Source: Azorinus chamasolen
Lineage: Eukaryota > Mollusca > Bivalvia > Cardiida > Solecurtidae
Assembly: GCA_963576725.1 (NCBI GenBank)
Contig: OY755241.1
Span: forward strand, 56,234,484 to 56,298,483
DNA: 64,000 nt
Direction of reading: 5' to 3'
Position 1 is the first letter of the stretch; the number at the start of each line of letters is the position of its first letter. Below the pieces are notes generated by a model, which had not been told where the DNA came from, made no database searches, and saw only the letters and a program-made list of their open reading frames with translations. The translations under genes were made by a program, and so were the position numbers. This document shows, one piece after another, positions 31,830-42,223 of this stretch.

Positions 31830-32341
31830 TTAACCCTTTCCCTCATATTAACGCATTTTCACACATCTGCAAACAGAGTAGACCCAGATCAGAAGGCTCC
31901 TATAGGAGCCGTCTGGTCAAGGTCTGCTCTGTTTGTAAATGGAATTTGATAGATCTGTTTCTTTAGTTTCTAAAATGGCTACAATATATTTCATTATTGG
32001 CATATTTCATACCTGGCATATTTCATTATAACTATTGTGTCTATGAATATTCAGTAGGTGTTGAAATTTGGTATGGATATAGAACATGGAATGGGTTAAC
32101 CCTTTTCCTCCTACAAACGCCCATTCAAACCGTTGTAAACAGGGTGGTCTCAAATCAGACCGCTCCTATAGGAGTTTGATTAGGGTCTTCTCTGTGTGCT
32201 TCAAAATTATAACAGATCCGATTCTACAGTTTCTACCAATACCCAAAACTCCAATGTACATTTATCATCATAAAACAAAATCTAAGTAATATTCATAATG
32301 TTATTATTCCGTCAATGAATATTGAACAGGGAAAGGGTTAA
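31830..32341. repeat. Two family A MITEs sharing one TTAA
   Basis: 31,830-32,099 (palindrome 31,869-31,935) and 32,096-32,341 (palindrome 32,135-32,199) overlap at a single TTAA. This is what insertion at the end of an existing copy would leave. Confidence 0.82.
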
Positions 32342-32508
32342 TGAATATTAATACAAATCTCCCGGCGCCGCCATTTATGGATTTTAATTTACCCATGTTG
32401 CATTATCTGCGACCTGACTCGCGTTTGTAAACAGCTAGGGTCCAGATGAGACGCCGATGTACTCGGCGAGGTACTCGGCGTCTCATCAGGATCCAAGCTG
32501 TTTGACAA

Positions 32509-32592
32509 CCCTTCGGGCTTCACTTACTTTGCTCGTAAAGCTATGCGTTGCATAACCTCATGAACACCGGAAGCACGTCATTCATTTCTTAA
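32509..32592. repeat. Solo arm of the 55-kb palindrome
   Basis: CCTTCGGGCTTCAC ... CACGTCATTCATTTCTTA matches one arm of the palindrome at 54,976-55,134. It is absent at the matching place in arm 1 (about 6,930 and 7,630), so it was inserted, or lost, after the duplication. Confidence 0.75.
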
Positions 32593-33209
32593 ATAAACTA
32601 AGGAAAGTTATTGAATTGATCAGTAACATACCCACATTATCGGACAGGTCCCACGTGAACTGTCTGATCTGTGTCATCTCTGTTTGCAGAGATGTGAAAA
32701 TGCGCGGAATTTCGGTTAATGAAGTAACAGCAGACGACATTCTTAACACTTTCATCGCCGAATTTGACTATTCCAAAATTTCAAAGAGGTCAAGCTTACC
32801 ATGTATATTCGGGGATATTTTAAAGAACATTGTAATAGCATGAAACACAGAGCATACCATAATGAGAGGGCTCCTCTAAGAACCCTCTCATCTGGGTATA
32901 CTCTGTTTGCAAAGAGCATTAGTGACTCGTTTCCCGTGCTGAAAAAGTTAAACCGTATCGCACTGAGTAATAGTTATTTATTATATACTTTTTGTACTCT
33001 CAATTTGAAGTGCACTCTTAATCATCCTTCCGGCTTATATAAAATCTAAATACCAGACAGTGTGGATCCTGAAAAGACGCCGAGTAAAAAAAATTAAGTC
33101 GACATATGCCGAATAAAGCCGAATCATGTCGAAGACAACCGACTGAAACCGAATAATTGGGTAAATGTATCTAATCTGGATCGATTTTGCATAGGTGTAA
33201 TCACAGATC

Positions 33210-33787
33210 CTAGGCGCGTGACCATTTCATAAATACTACTGACACGCATCTTCAAATACGTTTAGACCACAGGCGTTTGGGGCCGAACAAATAAAGCCTG
33301 GGGCGTTTTGAGACAAACCTGAAATTTCGTATATTCTATATAAGAGAAAGGCAAATAACTCTCGGGCCATCCGATCCACGGGTACTCCGCTTTAACTGCA
33401 ATTATTTTCGACCGGAGGGTAATTTTCCCACTAAACAAAGAATATAGAGAAAGAAAAATGTTATATCTACACGCTGGTACCAAATACCCCATACTTTGTC
33501 TACGTTTTAGCGAGTACGAGGGGCAAATACCTTCAGAAAACTGTGTTTTTTATTTACTCGGAAACGATATAGTTGGCGAACAAGTGCTCGATTTCACTAA
33601 AATCCCTATTCGGAAGCGAAGCTGACGCTTCTTTCTGGTAGATACTAATGAGAAATGATGAAATATTTTCGAAGGGAATCTTACATACCGGTAACATCGC
33701 ATTTTATTGCCACAGATCCGATTAAATCTTTTCGGGCAATTCCGAGGACCAGAAACGGCTACTTTCATTTTTAACGTGGCAAGCGCT
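33210..33787. other. LINE left flank, inverted partner of right flank
   Basis: 33,550-33,740 matches 37,445-37,690 in the opposite orientation (shared CTCGATTTCACTAAAATCC and GCCACAGATCCGATTA). No MITE is seen and the short frames in it are not convincing genes. Confidence 0.6.
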
Positions 33788-33828
33788 CAGACGAATACAT
33801 ACTTAAACTAAGTCATAAGCATAGTGAG

Positions 33829-34840
33829 TTGGTTATATTACCCTGTGTAAGTTATCTGCCACCTGAAACTTCATCCAGAGCGTTTGATGTTGATAGTTTC
33901 TATGACTCTTTACTCTCTACTATCTATCAGTACAGAGATATCGGTACCATGTATATATGTGGAGATTTTAATAGCAGATGTGGTAATCATGATGATTTAT
34001 TCGAGGAATCGATGATGTTCCTGAACGGGATGTGATTGATTTGAGATATAATAGCTATGGTGAAATGCTTTTAGACTTTTAATCAATACAAACATGTGCA
34101 TCTTAAATGGTCGAAACAGCATCAGTAATGACTTTACATCTGTTTCAACAAAGGGTAATGCTGTAGTAGATTACTGTTTCGTTAACCATGATTAGTTATC
34201 TTGGTTTCATGGGTTCAATATTACGAAAGTTACTGATCTGATAAACAAGTCTAATATCATTTCATCAGTAGCTTCTAGTACTATGCCCGATCATTCACTA
34301 TTGTCATGGAATATATGCATAGACTGTGATGTTGATAAAAAGTGTAGTAATAGTTCACATACTTCAAGTTATACCAAGTTTGATGTATCTGATGTTCCGA
34401 ATGATTTTATGTTAGATCCTGAATCTCTGTATAGTGTTGATTCAACTAATTCAAAACTTGAGTGTGGTTTCCGTACACAGTTAGATATAGATTCAGTATA
34501 CAGCGATTGGTGTAATATAGTTAGAGATAATATGTATAAAAGATTGCCGACGAAAGAAATTCATACTGGGTCCAATAACAAGAAACGTCGCCCGGGTAAG
34601 CCATGGTGGTCTGATAAGTTGTCTGAATTATGGAATGATGCATGCATGGCAGAGAAAAACTGGTTGTCGTATAAAGTTAAATGTAACCGAGTTGGGTTGA
34701 AATGTGTCTATGTTGGTAAGCGTAAAACATTTGATCATGAGGTACAGAGGGCTAAACGTTTTTATTGGTATTCTTTACAGGAACAGTTATTAGATGAATG
34801 TAAAGTTGACAAAGTCGAAATTTTGGAAATCGATAGGTAA
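33829..34840 (+). pseudogene. LINE endonuclease C-terminal part
   Basis: The first frame (to 34,035) has YLPPETSSRAF and the metal-site motif GDFNSR. After a frameshift and stops, the second (34,283-34,840) opens with PDHSLLSWNI, the conserved DHS of this nuclease fold, and a basic linker (KKRRPGKPWW) leading to the RT. It would nick target DNA; it is not functional here. Confidence 0.8.
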
Positions 34841-36643
34841 AATTGGTGTAAATTGTTCCTCGAGTAATAATATCCCAATGGAAGTTGTTATGCCAGATTG
34901 GTCTATATCAAATGGTATAGACACCGTTCTTACAAGGTGGAAAAACGATTTTAGCTCTGTTTTTCTCCCATCAAATTCGGTATCGTTGGATGATGATGTA
35001 ATACGTGTTAACTCTGACACGGAAGTTAGTTTTAATGAGCATATTTCTATATTGGAAGTGCGTAGAGCCTTAGTCTCCGTCAACAAGGGCAAGGCATGTG
35101 GTTTTGATAAGATACCAGTTGAAGTTTTAGATAACGACTCTTCACTTGCTTTTCTACATATTTTATTCAATATATGTTTTGATAAAGGTATTGTACCTAC
35201 ATTATGGGGTAAGTGTATTATTAATCCGATACCCAAATCTTCCACGTTGGATAAGAGAGATCCTTTGTCTTACAGGGGTATATCCTTAGCCTCTTCAATA
35301 TATCAGTTATACTGTCATGTTTTAAATAGAAGACTTAGCACTTGGTCTGAAGAAAACGATAAAATTTCAGATGAGCAAAATGGCTTCAGGAAGGGCAGAA
35401 GTACAATTGACCAGATTTCCTCATTAACAGATATTATAGAAACAAGAAAGACGCTGCGCAAATCTACATTCTGTGCTTTTATAGATTTTAAGAAAGCTTA
35501 TGATACCATTAATAGAAATATATTATGGAAGAGACTTTCTGGCATAGGAATTTGTGGTAAAATGTTTGCAGTTGTAAAATCGTTGTATAACTCTGTGATG
35601 GCTTGTGTTCGTGTAAATTCCCTTAATACAGAGTGGTTTGATATAAATTGTGGATTGCGTCAGGGCTGTATAATTTCGCCGATACTTTTCAATCTTTTCA
35701 TTGACGATTTGTCAATGTACATGAAATCTTTTAATGTTGGTATACCCATAGATGATGTATGAAAGTATGTATTTTGTTATATGCGGATGATATTGTTCTT
35801 ATATCAGAATCTGAAGAAGATCTCCAATTGTTATTGTCGGCGTTAAACGACTGGTGTGGTTTGAATGATATGCATCTCAATGCTACTAAAAGCAATGTTG
35901 TTCACTTTAGGATTCCTTCAGTACCACGTACGTCGTTTAATTTTATGGTAGGAGCTAATAGGTTGCTCACTGTAGATATATATACTTATCTTGGAGTTGT
36001 TCTTCACGAGAACCTTGATTACAACGTGACTGTTAAGTCTGTTGCCCAGAGTGCCAGTCGAGCTTTGGGCCTTTTGATTGCCAAATGTAAAACCGTAGGT
36101 GGTTTTCCCCATGACGTTTTTTCAAAGTTGTACGACTCGGTTGTGTGGCCAGTTATTGATTATAGTGCTTCTATATGGGGTTATAAAACATATTCTGGTA
36201 TAGAATCCGTCCATAACAGAGCCCAGCGATTATTTTTAGGTGTGGGCAAATACACGTCAAATGATGGAGTAGCTGGGGAAATGGGCTGGAAGCCACCTTT
36301 GGTCCGTCAATGGAAATGTATTGCTTTGTACTGGTCACATTTATCGTGTATGGAGAGGTTAAGGGTTAATAAGCACGTGGCACTTTGGTCATATAGAAAA
36401 TCAAATCGTTCTTGTGAAAATTGGTACTATAAAGTTCAGTCATATTTTTATGAGAACGACTTGAATATATACTGTCCGATCGCTCGGTCATTTTCTCAAA
36501 TTGTTGAGACTAAAACGGTTGGTAATGTCATAAGTAACTGGCTGCGTAGAATTAACAGTTATGTTGTCACATCTGGCCGTGGTCGTAACAAGCTTAGATT
36601 GTACAAGAGTTTTAAATTCAGCTTCTACAGAACAATACTGTAA
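34794..36643 (+). pseudogene. LINE reverse transcriptase, frameshifted
   Basis: Two frames meet near 35,760. The first carries KACGFDKIPVEVL, DPLSYRGISL, DEQNGFRKGRSTIDQ, RT motif A (FIDFKKAYDTI) and motif B (LRQGCIISPILFNLF). The second carries the catalytic YADDIVLISE and a thumb-like region with SVHNRAQRLFLGVGK and GEMGWKPP. All catalytic aspartates are present, so the element decayed through indels, not through loss of the active site. Confidence 0.9.
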
Positions 36644-37022
36644 AATGGTACTCCCGCCTTTGCAACGGTCGGCTTTTTGTAAATTTAGATTGGGTGTTGC
36701 TCCAATTCGGATTGAAACTGGCCGTTATAAGGGTCTTAGTGAAGAGAGAAGAGTTTGCCCATTTTGTCTGGACAATACAGTAGAAAGTGAAATGCATGTG
36801 ATTTTGAAATGCCATATATACAGTGATTTAAGGGAAGAGTTGTTTAGAAAAGAATGCACTTTTAGTCAAGATTTCTTAGATGATTTTAATAAATATGTGT
36901 TTCTGTTTTCCAACACAGACGTGATAAGGGACTGTGCCAAAACCTGCTTTTACATTTTACAGAGACGGCAAGTTTCACTTTATAAACAGACTGTTATTAT
37001 TATATTTTTTTTAGGTATCTGA
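36561..37022 (+). pseudogene. LINE C-terminal Cys-His domain
   Basis: A further frame change near 36,620 leads to FCKFRLGVAPIRIETGRY and a finger-like RVCPFC ... MHVILKC ... YSDLREELF. The layout parallels the remnants at 23.4 and 48.1 kb, although the sequences differ, so two LINE lineages are present. Confidence 0.8.
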
Positions 37023-37400
37023 TATTCCGGATATGTTTTATATGATATAGTATCATATCATTTTGATCTTTTAAGTTTTCTTAACAGGTGTAGATTTTGA
37101 ACATCGGAGTACTTTAGCTTGCTTTTGTTGATTATTCTTGTTTCATTTTATACTCTTTTTCAGACCGTTTTGGTATAATGGATCAGTATTGAAATTTGCA
37201 GTTATCCGAGTTATCCGATTTTATTTGTATCATAATGTGATGTTATAAACATGTGTTATATATGGCATGCAATGTCATTTTTACCATCTCTTATAATTCC
37301 TTTATGGAATGGCTATGTACTTTTTGAAATGTTTATTGTATATGTTTTTATATTTACTGAATGTGCATTGATGAGATGTAATTAAGATTCTATCTATCAA

Positions 37401-37690
37401 CTGGTTCCCCACTTCGCCGTGCACCATCACGAAGAAAGCAGGGTTCCATAATTTGAATGTTTACATAATTGACAAGTAATCAATTCGAATAGACGCTTGC
37501 TGGGCAAAATGGTGTAGTCTGTTAGCGTTGAAGTGTTGGAAAAGATATAATCGGATCTGTGGCAGTAGAATGCATTGTCACCGGTATGTGAAATTCTTTT
37601 TGAACATGTTTCATAATTTCTCATCAGGATCTACCAAAAATGAGCGTCAAATTCGCTCCCGAATAGGGATTTTAGTGAAATCGAGCACAA
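37401..37690. other. LINE right flank, inverted partner of left flank
   Basis: The complement of 37,445-37,690 matches 33,550-33,740. This suggests the LINE region lies near a rearrangement point. Confidence 0.6.
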
Positions 37691-37786
37691 ATCAACAATA
37701 GAAAAAAACAATAACACAAAACAGCAGCAGCAACAACAACAACACAATAAGAACAATAACGCCAATAGACAAACCACCAACACCAG

Positions 37787-38016
37787 TTAACCCATTCCCT
37801 CATATTGTTGCCTTTTGACGCCTCTGCAAAAGTCACCTGTTGAAACCATCGTGATAAATAGGGCATTTGCTCCTTTAGGAGCAAATGCTTTATTTATCAC
37901 AATGGTTTCAAACTACAAAATTATAAAACAAATCCTTTTCTCTAGTTAATTCTCCTTTTCGGTATATTTATTCAAAGTGGTTGAATCTGAATATAGCCTA
38001 TGAGGTAATGGGTTAA
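37787..38016. repeat. TTAA MITE, family B
   Basis: 230 bp, TTAACCCATTCCCTCATATT to GAGGTAATGGGTTAA, core 37,841-37,910. Confidence 0.88.
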
Positions 38017-38238
38017 ATGAGACTCTTTCCACCAAATAATCACCCTTTGACGCATGGGAACCGTCTGATCAGGATCTGCTAGGTTTGCTTACGGTATAAT
38101 ATAGATCTGATTATACAGATTCTGACTAACATATCCTGTATACATATGCCATAATAAAAACAATGAATATTCATAAGGTCATACTTCTCTACATGAATAT
38201 TCAACAGGGAAAAGGTTAAAGGGACAAAGATAAATGGG

Positions 38239-38488
38239 TTAACCCTTCCCTTGCTATTCACGTCAATGTACCTACCTGTAAATAGTGAAGACCCAGATGA
38301 GACAGCTCCTGCAGGAGCTGTCTCATCAGGGTCTGCACTATTTACAAGTTGATTGTGCAACCAGTGCACTCCACAGCAGTGATTTCACAGCGAAATACTT
38401 GTACACAGTGAAGATATGTGTAATTATACAACATGACATGGGTAAAAAAGGAGAAATGTATTTTGAAATTCAGCAAGAGAAGGGTTAA
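38239..38488 (-). repeat. TTAA MITE, family F, with empty-site proof
   Basis: 250 bp, inverted relative to the other F copies; palindrome 38,278-38,345. The paralogous sites at 25,444 and 49,655 read AAATGKGTTAATATAAACG without it. Here the single TTAA has become TTAA-element-TTAA. This directly shows insertion at, and duplication of, TTAA. Confidence 0.95.
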
Positions 38489-39245
38489 TATAAACGCATT
38501 TGCAAACAGGGACGGTCCCTAGAGGAGCCGTCTTATCAGGATCTGCTCTGTTTGCTAATGGAATTAGATCTGTTTTTTAGTTACTGATATGGCTACAAGT
38601 CTCCTCCTTCCATATTTCATTATAACTATTGTGTCCATGAATATTCAGTTGGTATTGAAATTCGACAAGGGAAAGGGTTAAAGGCGGCACAATAAATACC
38701 ATAACATTTTGCCTACTTTTCTGAACCTTTAGCCTGCTGCGGGCGAATGTTTAATCATCGTTGCAAACAGTTTGGGTGCATATGAGACGCCGAGTAACTC
38801 GGCGTCTTATCAGGATCCAAGCGGTTTGACATCCTAATCAAGTCTTTTGAAACGTATTTGAATAAATCTCCTGCGAAATCATAGTTAGGAAGACATTTTC
38901 TATTCAAGAAATATTTGCTCAGCAGTCTAAATGTTATTTCAAACTTTCTTCCAGTTATCATACACTCTGTTTAAGATGCATAGTCACATATCCCTACTCT
39001 TATTCCGCGGTGAAAAACATATTGTTTGCTGATATTTGGATCTGCTGAAATTTGAACTACTTTCGATTCAACTAAACTTTTCAGAAACTTCTGATCTAGT
39101 GTCATACATCTTGGGTCATAATGAGACGCCGAATTACTCGGCACCTCAGTTTGACCGGCTCCATTGGTAAGCGCGTCACGACTTGTATTTGCGTGTCAGT
39201 TTTGGTAAAGATGACACGTCGTGCAACTCCGAGTCTCATCATGAT
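38489..39245. repeat. Shared spacer, unit 3 side
   Basis: Homologous to 25,450-26,214; family E palindrome at 38,760-38,828. No gene. Confidence 0.75.
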
Positions 39246-39612
39246 CCAGGCGCGGATTTAGAGGGGGTGGGGGCGGAGCCGGCGTACACCCCCTAAAATT
39301 GCCAAAACAATTTTTTAGTAATATTTTAGATCTATGTAAAGTAAAACCTCTCTATAACGACCACTAACTTGTGTTAATTAGTTGGTATTTAGAGCAGGTG
39401 GCTGCTTAAAGCAAGGTGAAAGTAAAACAGAATGCTCCCATAGGAGCGTTCTGTTTTACTTTCACCTTGCTTTAAGCAGCCACCTGCCTTTAATACAACT
39501 CTTCTTCAACATGTATTACAAACACACTATTTATTTATGTGATCAAACATAAAAATCTACGCCCCTCCTAAAAAACGTCTACGCCCCCCTAATCTGTAAC
39601 CCTGGATCCGCA
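39246..39612. mobile_element. G/C-rich-ended element containing a 94-bp palindrome
   Basis: The left end CAGGCGCGGATTTAGAGGGG loosely mirrors the right end near CCCCCCTAATCTGTAACCC. Inside is a C-type core: 39,394-39,487 is a near-perfect 94-bp palindrome with GCAGGTGGCTGCTTAAAGCA outer arms. Copy in unit 4 at about 51,410-51,707. The ends look hAT-like but no 8-bp duplication was confirmed. Confidence 0.55.
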
Positions 39613-39649
39613 TTTGTGATCTTAGCTGTTTATAATGTCAATAGTTTAT

Positions 39650-39837
39650 TATCCCACACTTACTCCTAGATTACTTTTATTTAGACCCAGCCTCTCTGAA
39701 TAAATCTACTGAAAAGGAGAATTTACTAGAAAAAAGGAATTTTTAGTATTTTATAACTCCGAACCAGTGTGATAAATAGAGCATTTGCTCCATACGGGCA
39801 AATGCTCTATTTATCACAGGGTTTAAAAAAAGACACC
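39650..39837. repeat. Degenerate family B MITE, source of the minisatellite
   Basis: The B right-flank motifs (AATAAATCTACTGAAAAGGA) and shortened core 39,768-39,818 are followed directly by the minisatellite. Copy at about 51,770-51,930. Confidence 0.75.
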
Positions 39838-40080
39838 AGTAGGAGGGAATGGGGTAAAAGGCGTCAGTACGAGGGAATGGGTTAAATGCAGCAATAGGAG
39901 GGAATGGGTTAAAATGCACAAATAGGAGGGAATGGGTCAAAAGGCGTCAGTAGGAGGGAATGGGTTAAAGTGCACCAGTAGGAGGGAATGAGTCAAAAGG
40001 CACCACTAAGAGGAAATGGGTCAAAAGGCGTCAGTAGGAGGGAATGGGTCATAAGGCGTCATTGGGAGGCAATGGGTTAA
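39838..40080 (+). repeat. 28-bp minisatellite, 9 units
   Basis: Units of the type AAAAGGCGTCAGTAGGAGGG followed by AATGGGTT or AATGGGTC, 27-28 bp each. The unit equals the family B terminal sequence (AAAAGGCGTCAATATGAGGG ... TTAA), so it arose by amplifying a MITE end. Confidence 0.9.
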
Positions 40081-40165
40081 ACGCCTAGACGAATTGGAAG
40101 TAATTAGACTAGCCACAGGTCAGTATTTCAGCAGACATTATTTTTAAGACAACGGAATACATGTA

Positions 40166-40369
40166 CAGTAAAACCTCTCTATAACGGCCACTAAATTATG
40201 TTACTTAATTGGTATTTAGGACAGGTGGCTGCTTTAAGCAAGATGAAAGTAAAACAGAACGCTCCTATAGGAGCGTTCTGTTTTACTTTCACCTTGCTTT
40301 AAGCAATCACCTGCATTTAACACAAACTATTTTATGTAATTTAGTGGCCGTTATAGAGAGGTTTTACTG
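40166..40369. repeat. TA-flanked MITE, family C, 3' of SULT copy 3
   Basis: 204 bp, CAGTAAAACCTCTCTATAAC to its complement, TA on each side. Its right edge is 15 bp from the sulfotransferase stop. Confidence 0.9.
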
Positions 40370-40384
40370 TATATGTGTTTAATT

Positions 40385-41302
40385 TTATTCTGAATACACA
40401 AACGAGAACATGCTATTCCTCATATATGATTCAATCAGCCTGTCATACGTTTCGTTCTGTGCCACTGTGAAGTAATTCTTCCAGTCCCCGATAACACCCT
40501 TTCTAAATATGACAGAGTTACCGTTCTTGTCCTTTTGGAAGTGTGGAATTCCCTCCTTCTCTTTGTTTGTCTTCTTCCGTAGTTTATCAATAGAGCACCC
40601 GCTGTAAATCTCTTTAAGCTCGTCATCACTTTTCTTGCAACCCAGAAATTCATTCAGACGCTTCAGGGTAGTAAGACCATTTAATTTCAGGTCTTCGTAG
40701 TACAATATCTCCACGTTAATATCGTTCTTGCCTTGTCTCGAGTCCTGAATGACATCGTTCCATTCCGAGAGAAAATCAAAGTACTGTCCGTATAGAACAC
40801 CACCGGACATGTACGACACGAAAAACTCGTCCCATGTCTGTTGAATAGCGAGCGCAGCAGCTTGTTTCAAATGGAAATAAAACGAAACGGCAATATCTTT
40901 TGGATTCCTCAATATTAGAATTATTTTACCATTCTTCTTAAGAAATTCACTCGGAAATCGTCGTGGCCAGAGATGAGTGGGTAGAATTCTCGGCGATTTT
41001 AGACCTAACAATGCTTCCGGTGAAGTTGACTCTAGAAAGCACCCTACGGGAAGATCATCTTCGTCATTTTCCGTTTTCAGTAGTTTTCCGAGAATGTTCC
41101 CCATCCAGGTTGTTCCAGACTTCATATATGTCGATAGAAGTATGTCGTTTTCTTTATATGGCAGGCGCTTGATGAAATCAAGCTTTTCGGCGGGTGCTGG
41201 CATTATCTTTGTTGGCAAAAGAATCTCTTCATACTTTTGCATCGGCATTGTAAAATTTGGCTTCATTGTGTCGCATTCCAAAGCGACTGGAGTAGACAAC
41301 AT
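40385..41302 (-). CDS. Cytosolic sulfotransferase copy 3, intact
   Basis: 305 codons, the usual length of the cytosolic SULT family, with no signal peptide or membrane segment. Expected to use PAPS to sulfate a small phenol, alcohol, steroid or amine; the substrate cannot be told from sequence. Visible motifs: PAPS 5'-phosphosulfate loop KSGTTW (61-66), catalytic His in LPTHLW (110), 3'-phosphate site RNPKDIAVSFYFH (132-144), YYEDLK (201-206), RKGVIGDWKNYFT (267-279), and the dimerisation pattern KxxxTVxxxE at 275-284. The start ATG at 41,300-41,302 is six bases after an acceptor-like TTTTAG (41,309-41,310), so a 5' UTR intron is likely while the coding region is one exon. AATAAA overlaps the stop codon. 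With copy 4 it is the best candidate for a working enzyme. Confidence 0.93.
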   Translation of the reverse strand: MLSTPVALECDTMKPNFTMPMQKYEEILLPTKIMPAPAEKLDFIKRLPYKENDILLSTYMKSGTTWMGNILGKLLKTENDEDDLPVGCFLESTSPEALLGLKSPRILPTHLWPRRFPSEFLKKNGKIILILRNPKDIAVSFYFHLKQAAALAIQQTWDEFFVSYMSGGVLYGQYFDFLSEWNDVIQDSRQGKNDINVEILYYEDLKLNGLTTLKRLNEFLGCKKSDDELKEIYSGCSIDKLRKKTNKEKEGIPHFQKDKNGNSVIFRKGVIGDWKNYFTVAQNETYDRLIESYMRNSMFSFVYSE

Positions 41303-41760
41303 GACTATCTAAAAGATAAAACAATCGGTCTGTGAATCAATGTGCGTTGGGCAAACATCGTGCGTTACAGCTAGCCCAATCCAGCGCAGACTTGTCCTGG
41401 GACCAAGGATAATAAACAAGTTGGCTTCCTTCTAAAAGGAAGCCAAGGAGAGACCTGCAGCAGGGTTTTTTTTATCGAACATTTGCTATCGACAGGAGCC
41501 GTTTGACAAGGTTTCGGCACCGGGTCGTAAATAGGTTTCTATAAATAACGTTTGTGCATATCAAGCAGTACGTGCGTTATAAATAGAACGAAGACGATGA
41601 ATATCAAGCGCCACTGCTTAGGATATATATAATGCTTTAATCGTTGCAAGTACATGTAGTTCTTTGAAAAAAGTATTCTTTGAATTGGAATTTATCCAGT
41701 CAGCAAGCTTCTCTAGCGACGTAATAAAGGGATGCGGATAAACTTTGGTTTCTTAGAATA
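41303..41760 (-). promoter_or_regulatory. Conserved SULT 5' leader, copy 3
   Basis: Leader shared by all four units: acceptor-like site, TTGGCTTCCTT hairpin (about 41,424-41,449) and the anchor-like frame 41,539-41,655 ending in TAG. It probably contains the 5' UTR intron and first exon. No TATA box or transcription start could be fixed. Confidence 0.4.
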
Positions 41761-42223
41761 GAATATAATATATATTAGGTTTTATTTACCAACCATGGAC
41801 CCTCTAGGGTTACAAATGAATGCATACTAAAACATTTATGATTAACATAATTGACATGAAACTAAAGCATGTGTATCATATCTTAGGCACATGTTTGTAA
41901 ACCACATATAAACAACAATACATTTTATTCATCTTGCTTCCCCGTGAAGATCTAAGGCACATGGACACACCAGTCAAAACATTGGTTTATGTATCAAGCA
42001 AGCACTTCCAATTGAGCTAGATCATCCTATTAGGTTTCTTCCGGTAGTATCTAGAAGGTTTAGGTTAGTGATAATACTAGCCGTTTCTAAGGCATAATTT
42101 GCCGTAAATTTAAAAAAAATTGCTTATAGTTGGATTCGAACGCACGACAGGTCATACAAAACATAAACTGAAACGCTTTTTCTCAAACGGCTCAGACCGC
42201 TGGTCTACTGTGCCACCGATAGT
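41761..42223 (-). repeat. (ATTCT)-tailed retroposon and tRNA-like sequence, copy 3
   Basis: Retroposon to about 42,040, then after a deletion a tRNA-like sequence at 42,122-42,223 (A-box TGGCACAGTAGACCAGCGG, B-box-like GCGTTCGAATCC). Confidence 0.6.

Larger units (their letters stand above)
30130..33210 (-). repeat. Inverted duplication, arm 2
   Basis: The inverted and shortened counterpart of 6.4-12.0 kb. It includes D remnants (30,138-30,532), a family K MITE (about 30,545-30,762), a family B MITE (30,960-31,194), an E core (31,610-31,673) and two abutting A MITEs. It holds no gene. Confidence 0.85.
33788..37400 (+). mobile_element. 5'-truncated, dead LINE (non-LTR retrotransposon)
   Basis: In order: the C-terminal half of an apurinic-type endonuclease (CGDFNSR near 33,960; PDHSLL near 34,285), the reverse transcriptase (about 35,090-35,870) and a C-terminal cysteine-histidine motif (about 36,750-36,810). 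The endonuclease N-terminus and any ORF1 are missing, typical of incomplete reverse transcription. At least four frame changes and in-frame stops show it is inactive. It looks like the Jockey/CR1/L2 group, but I cannot place the clade. Confidence 0.9.
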
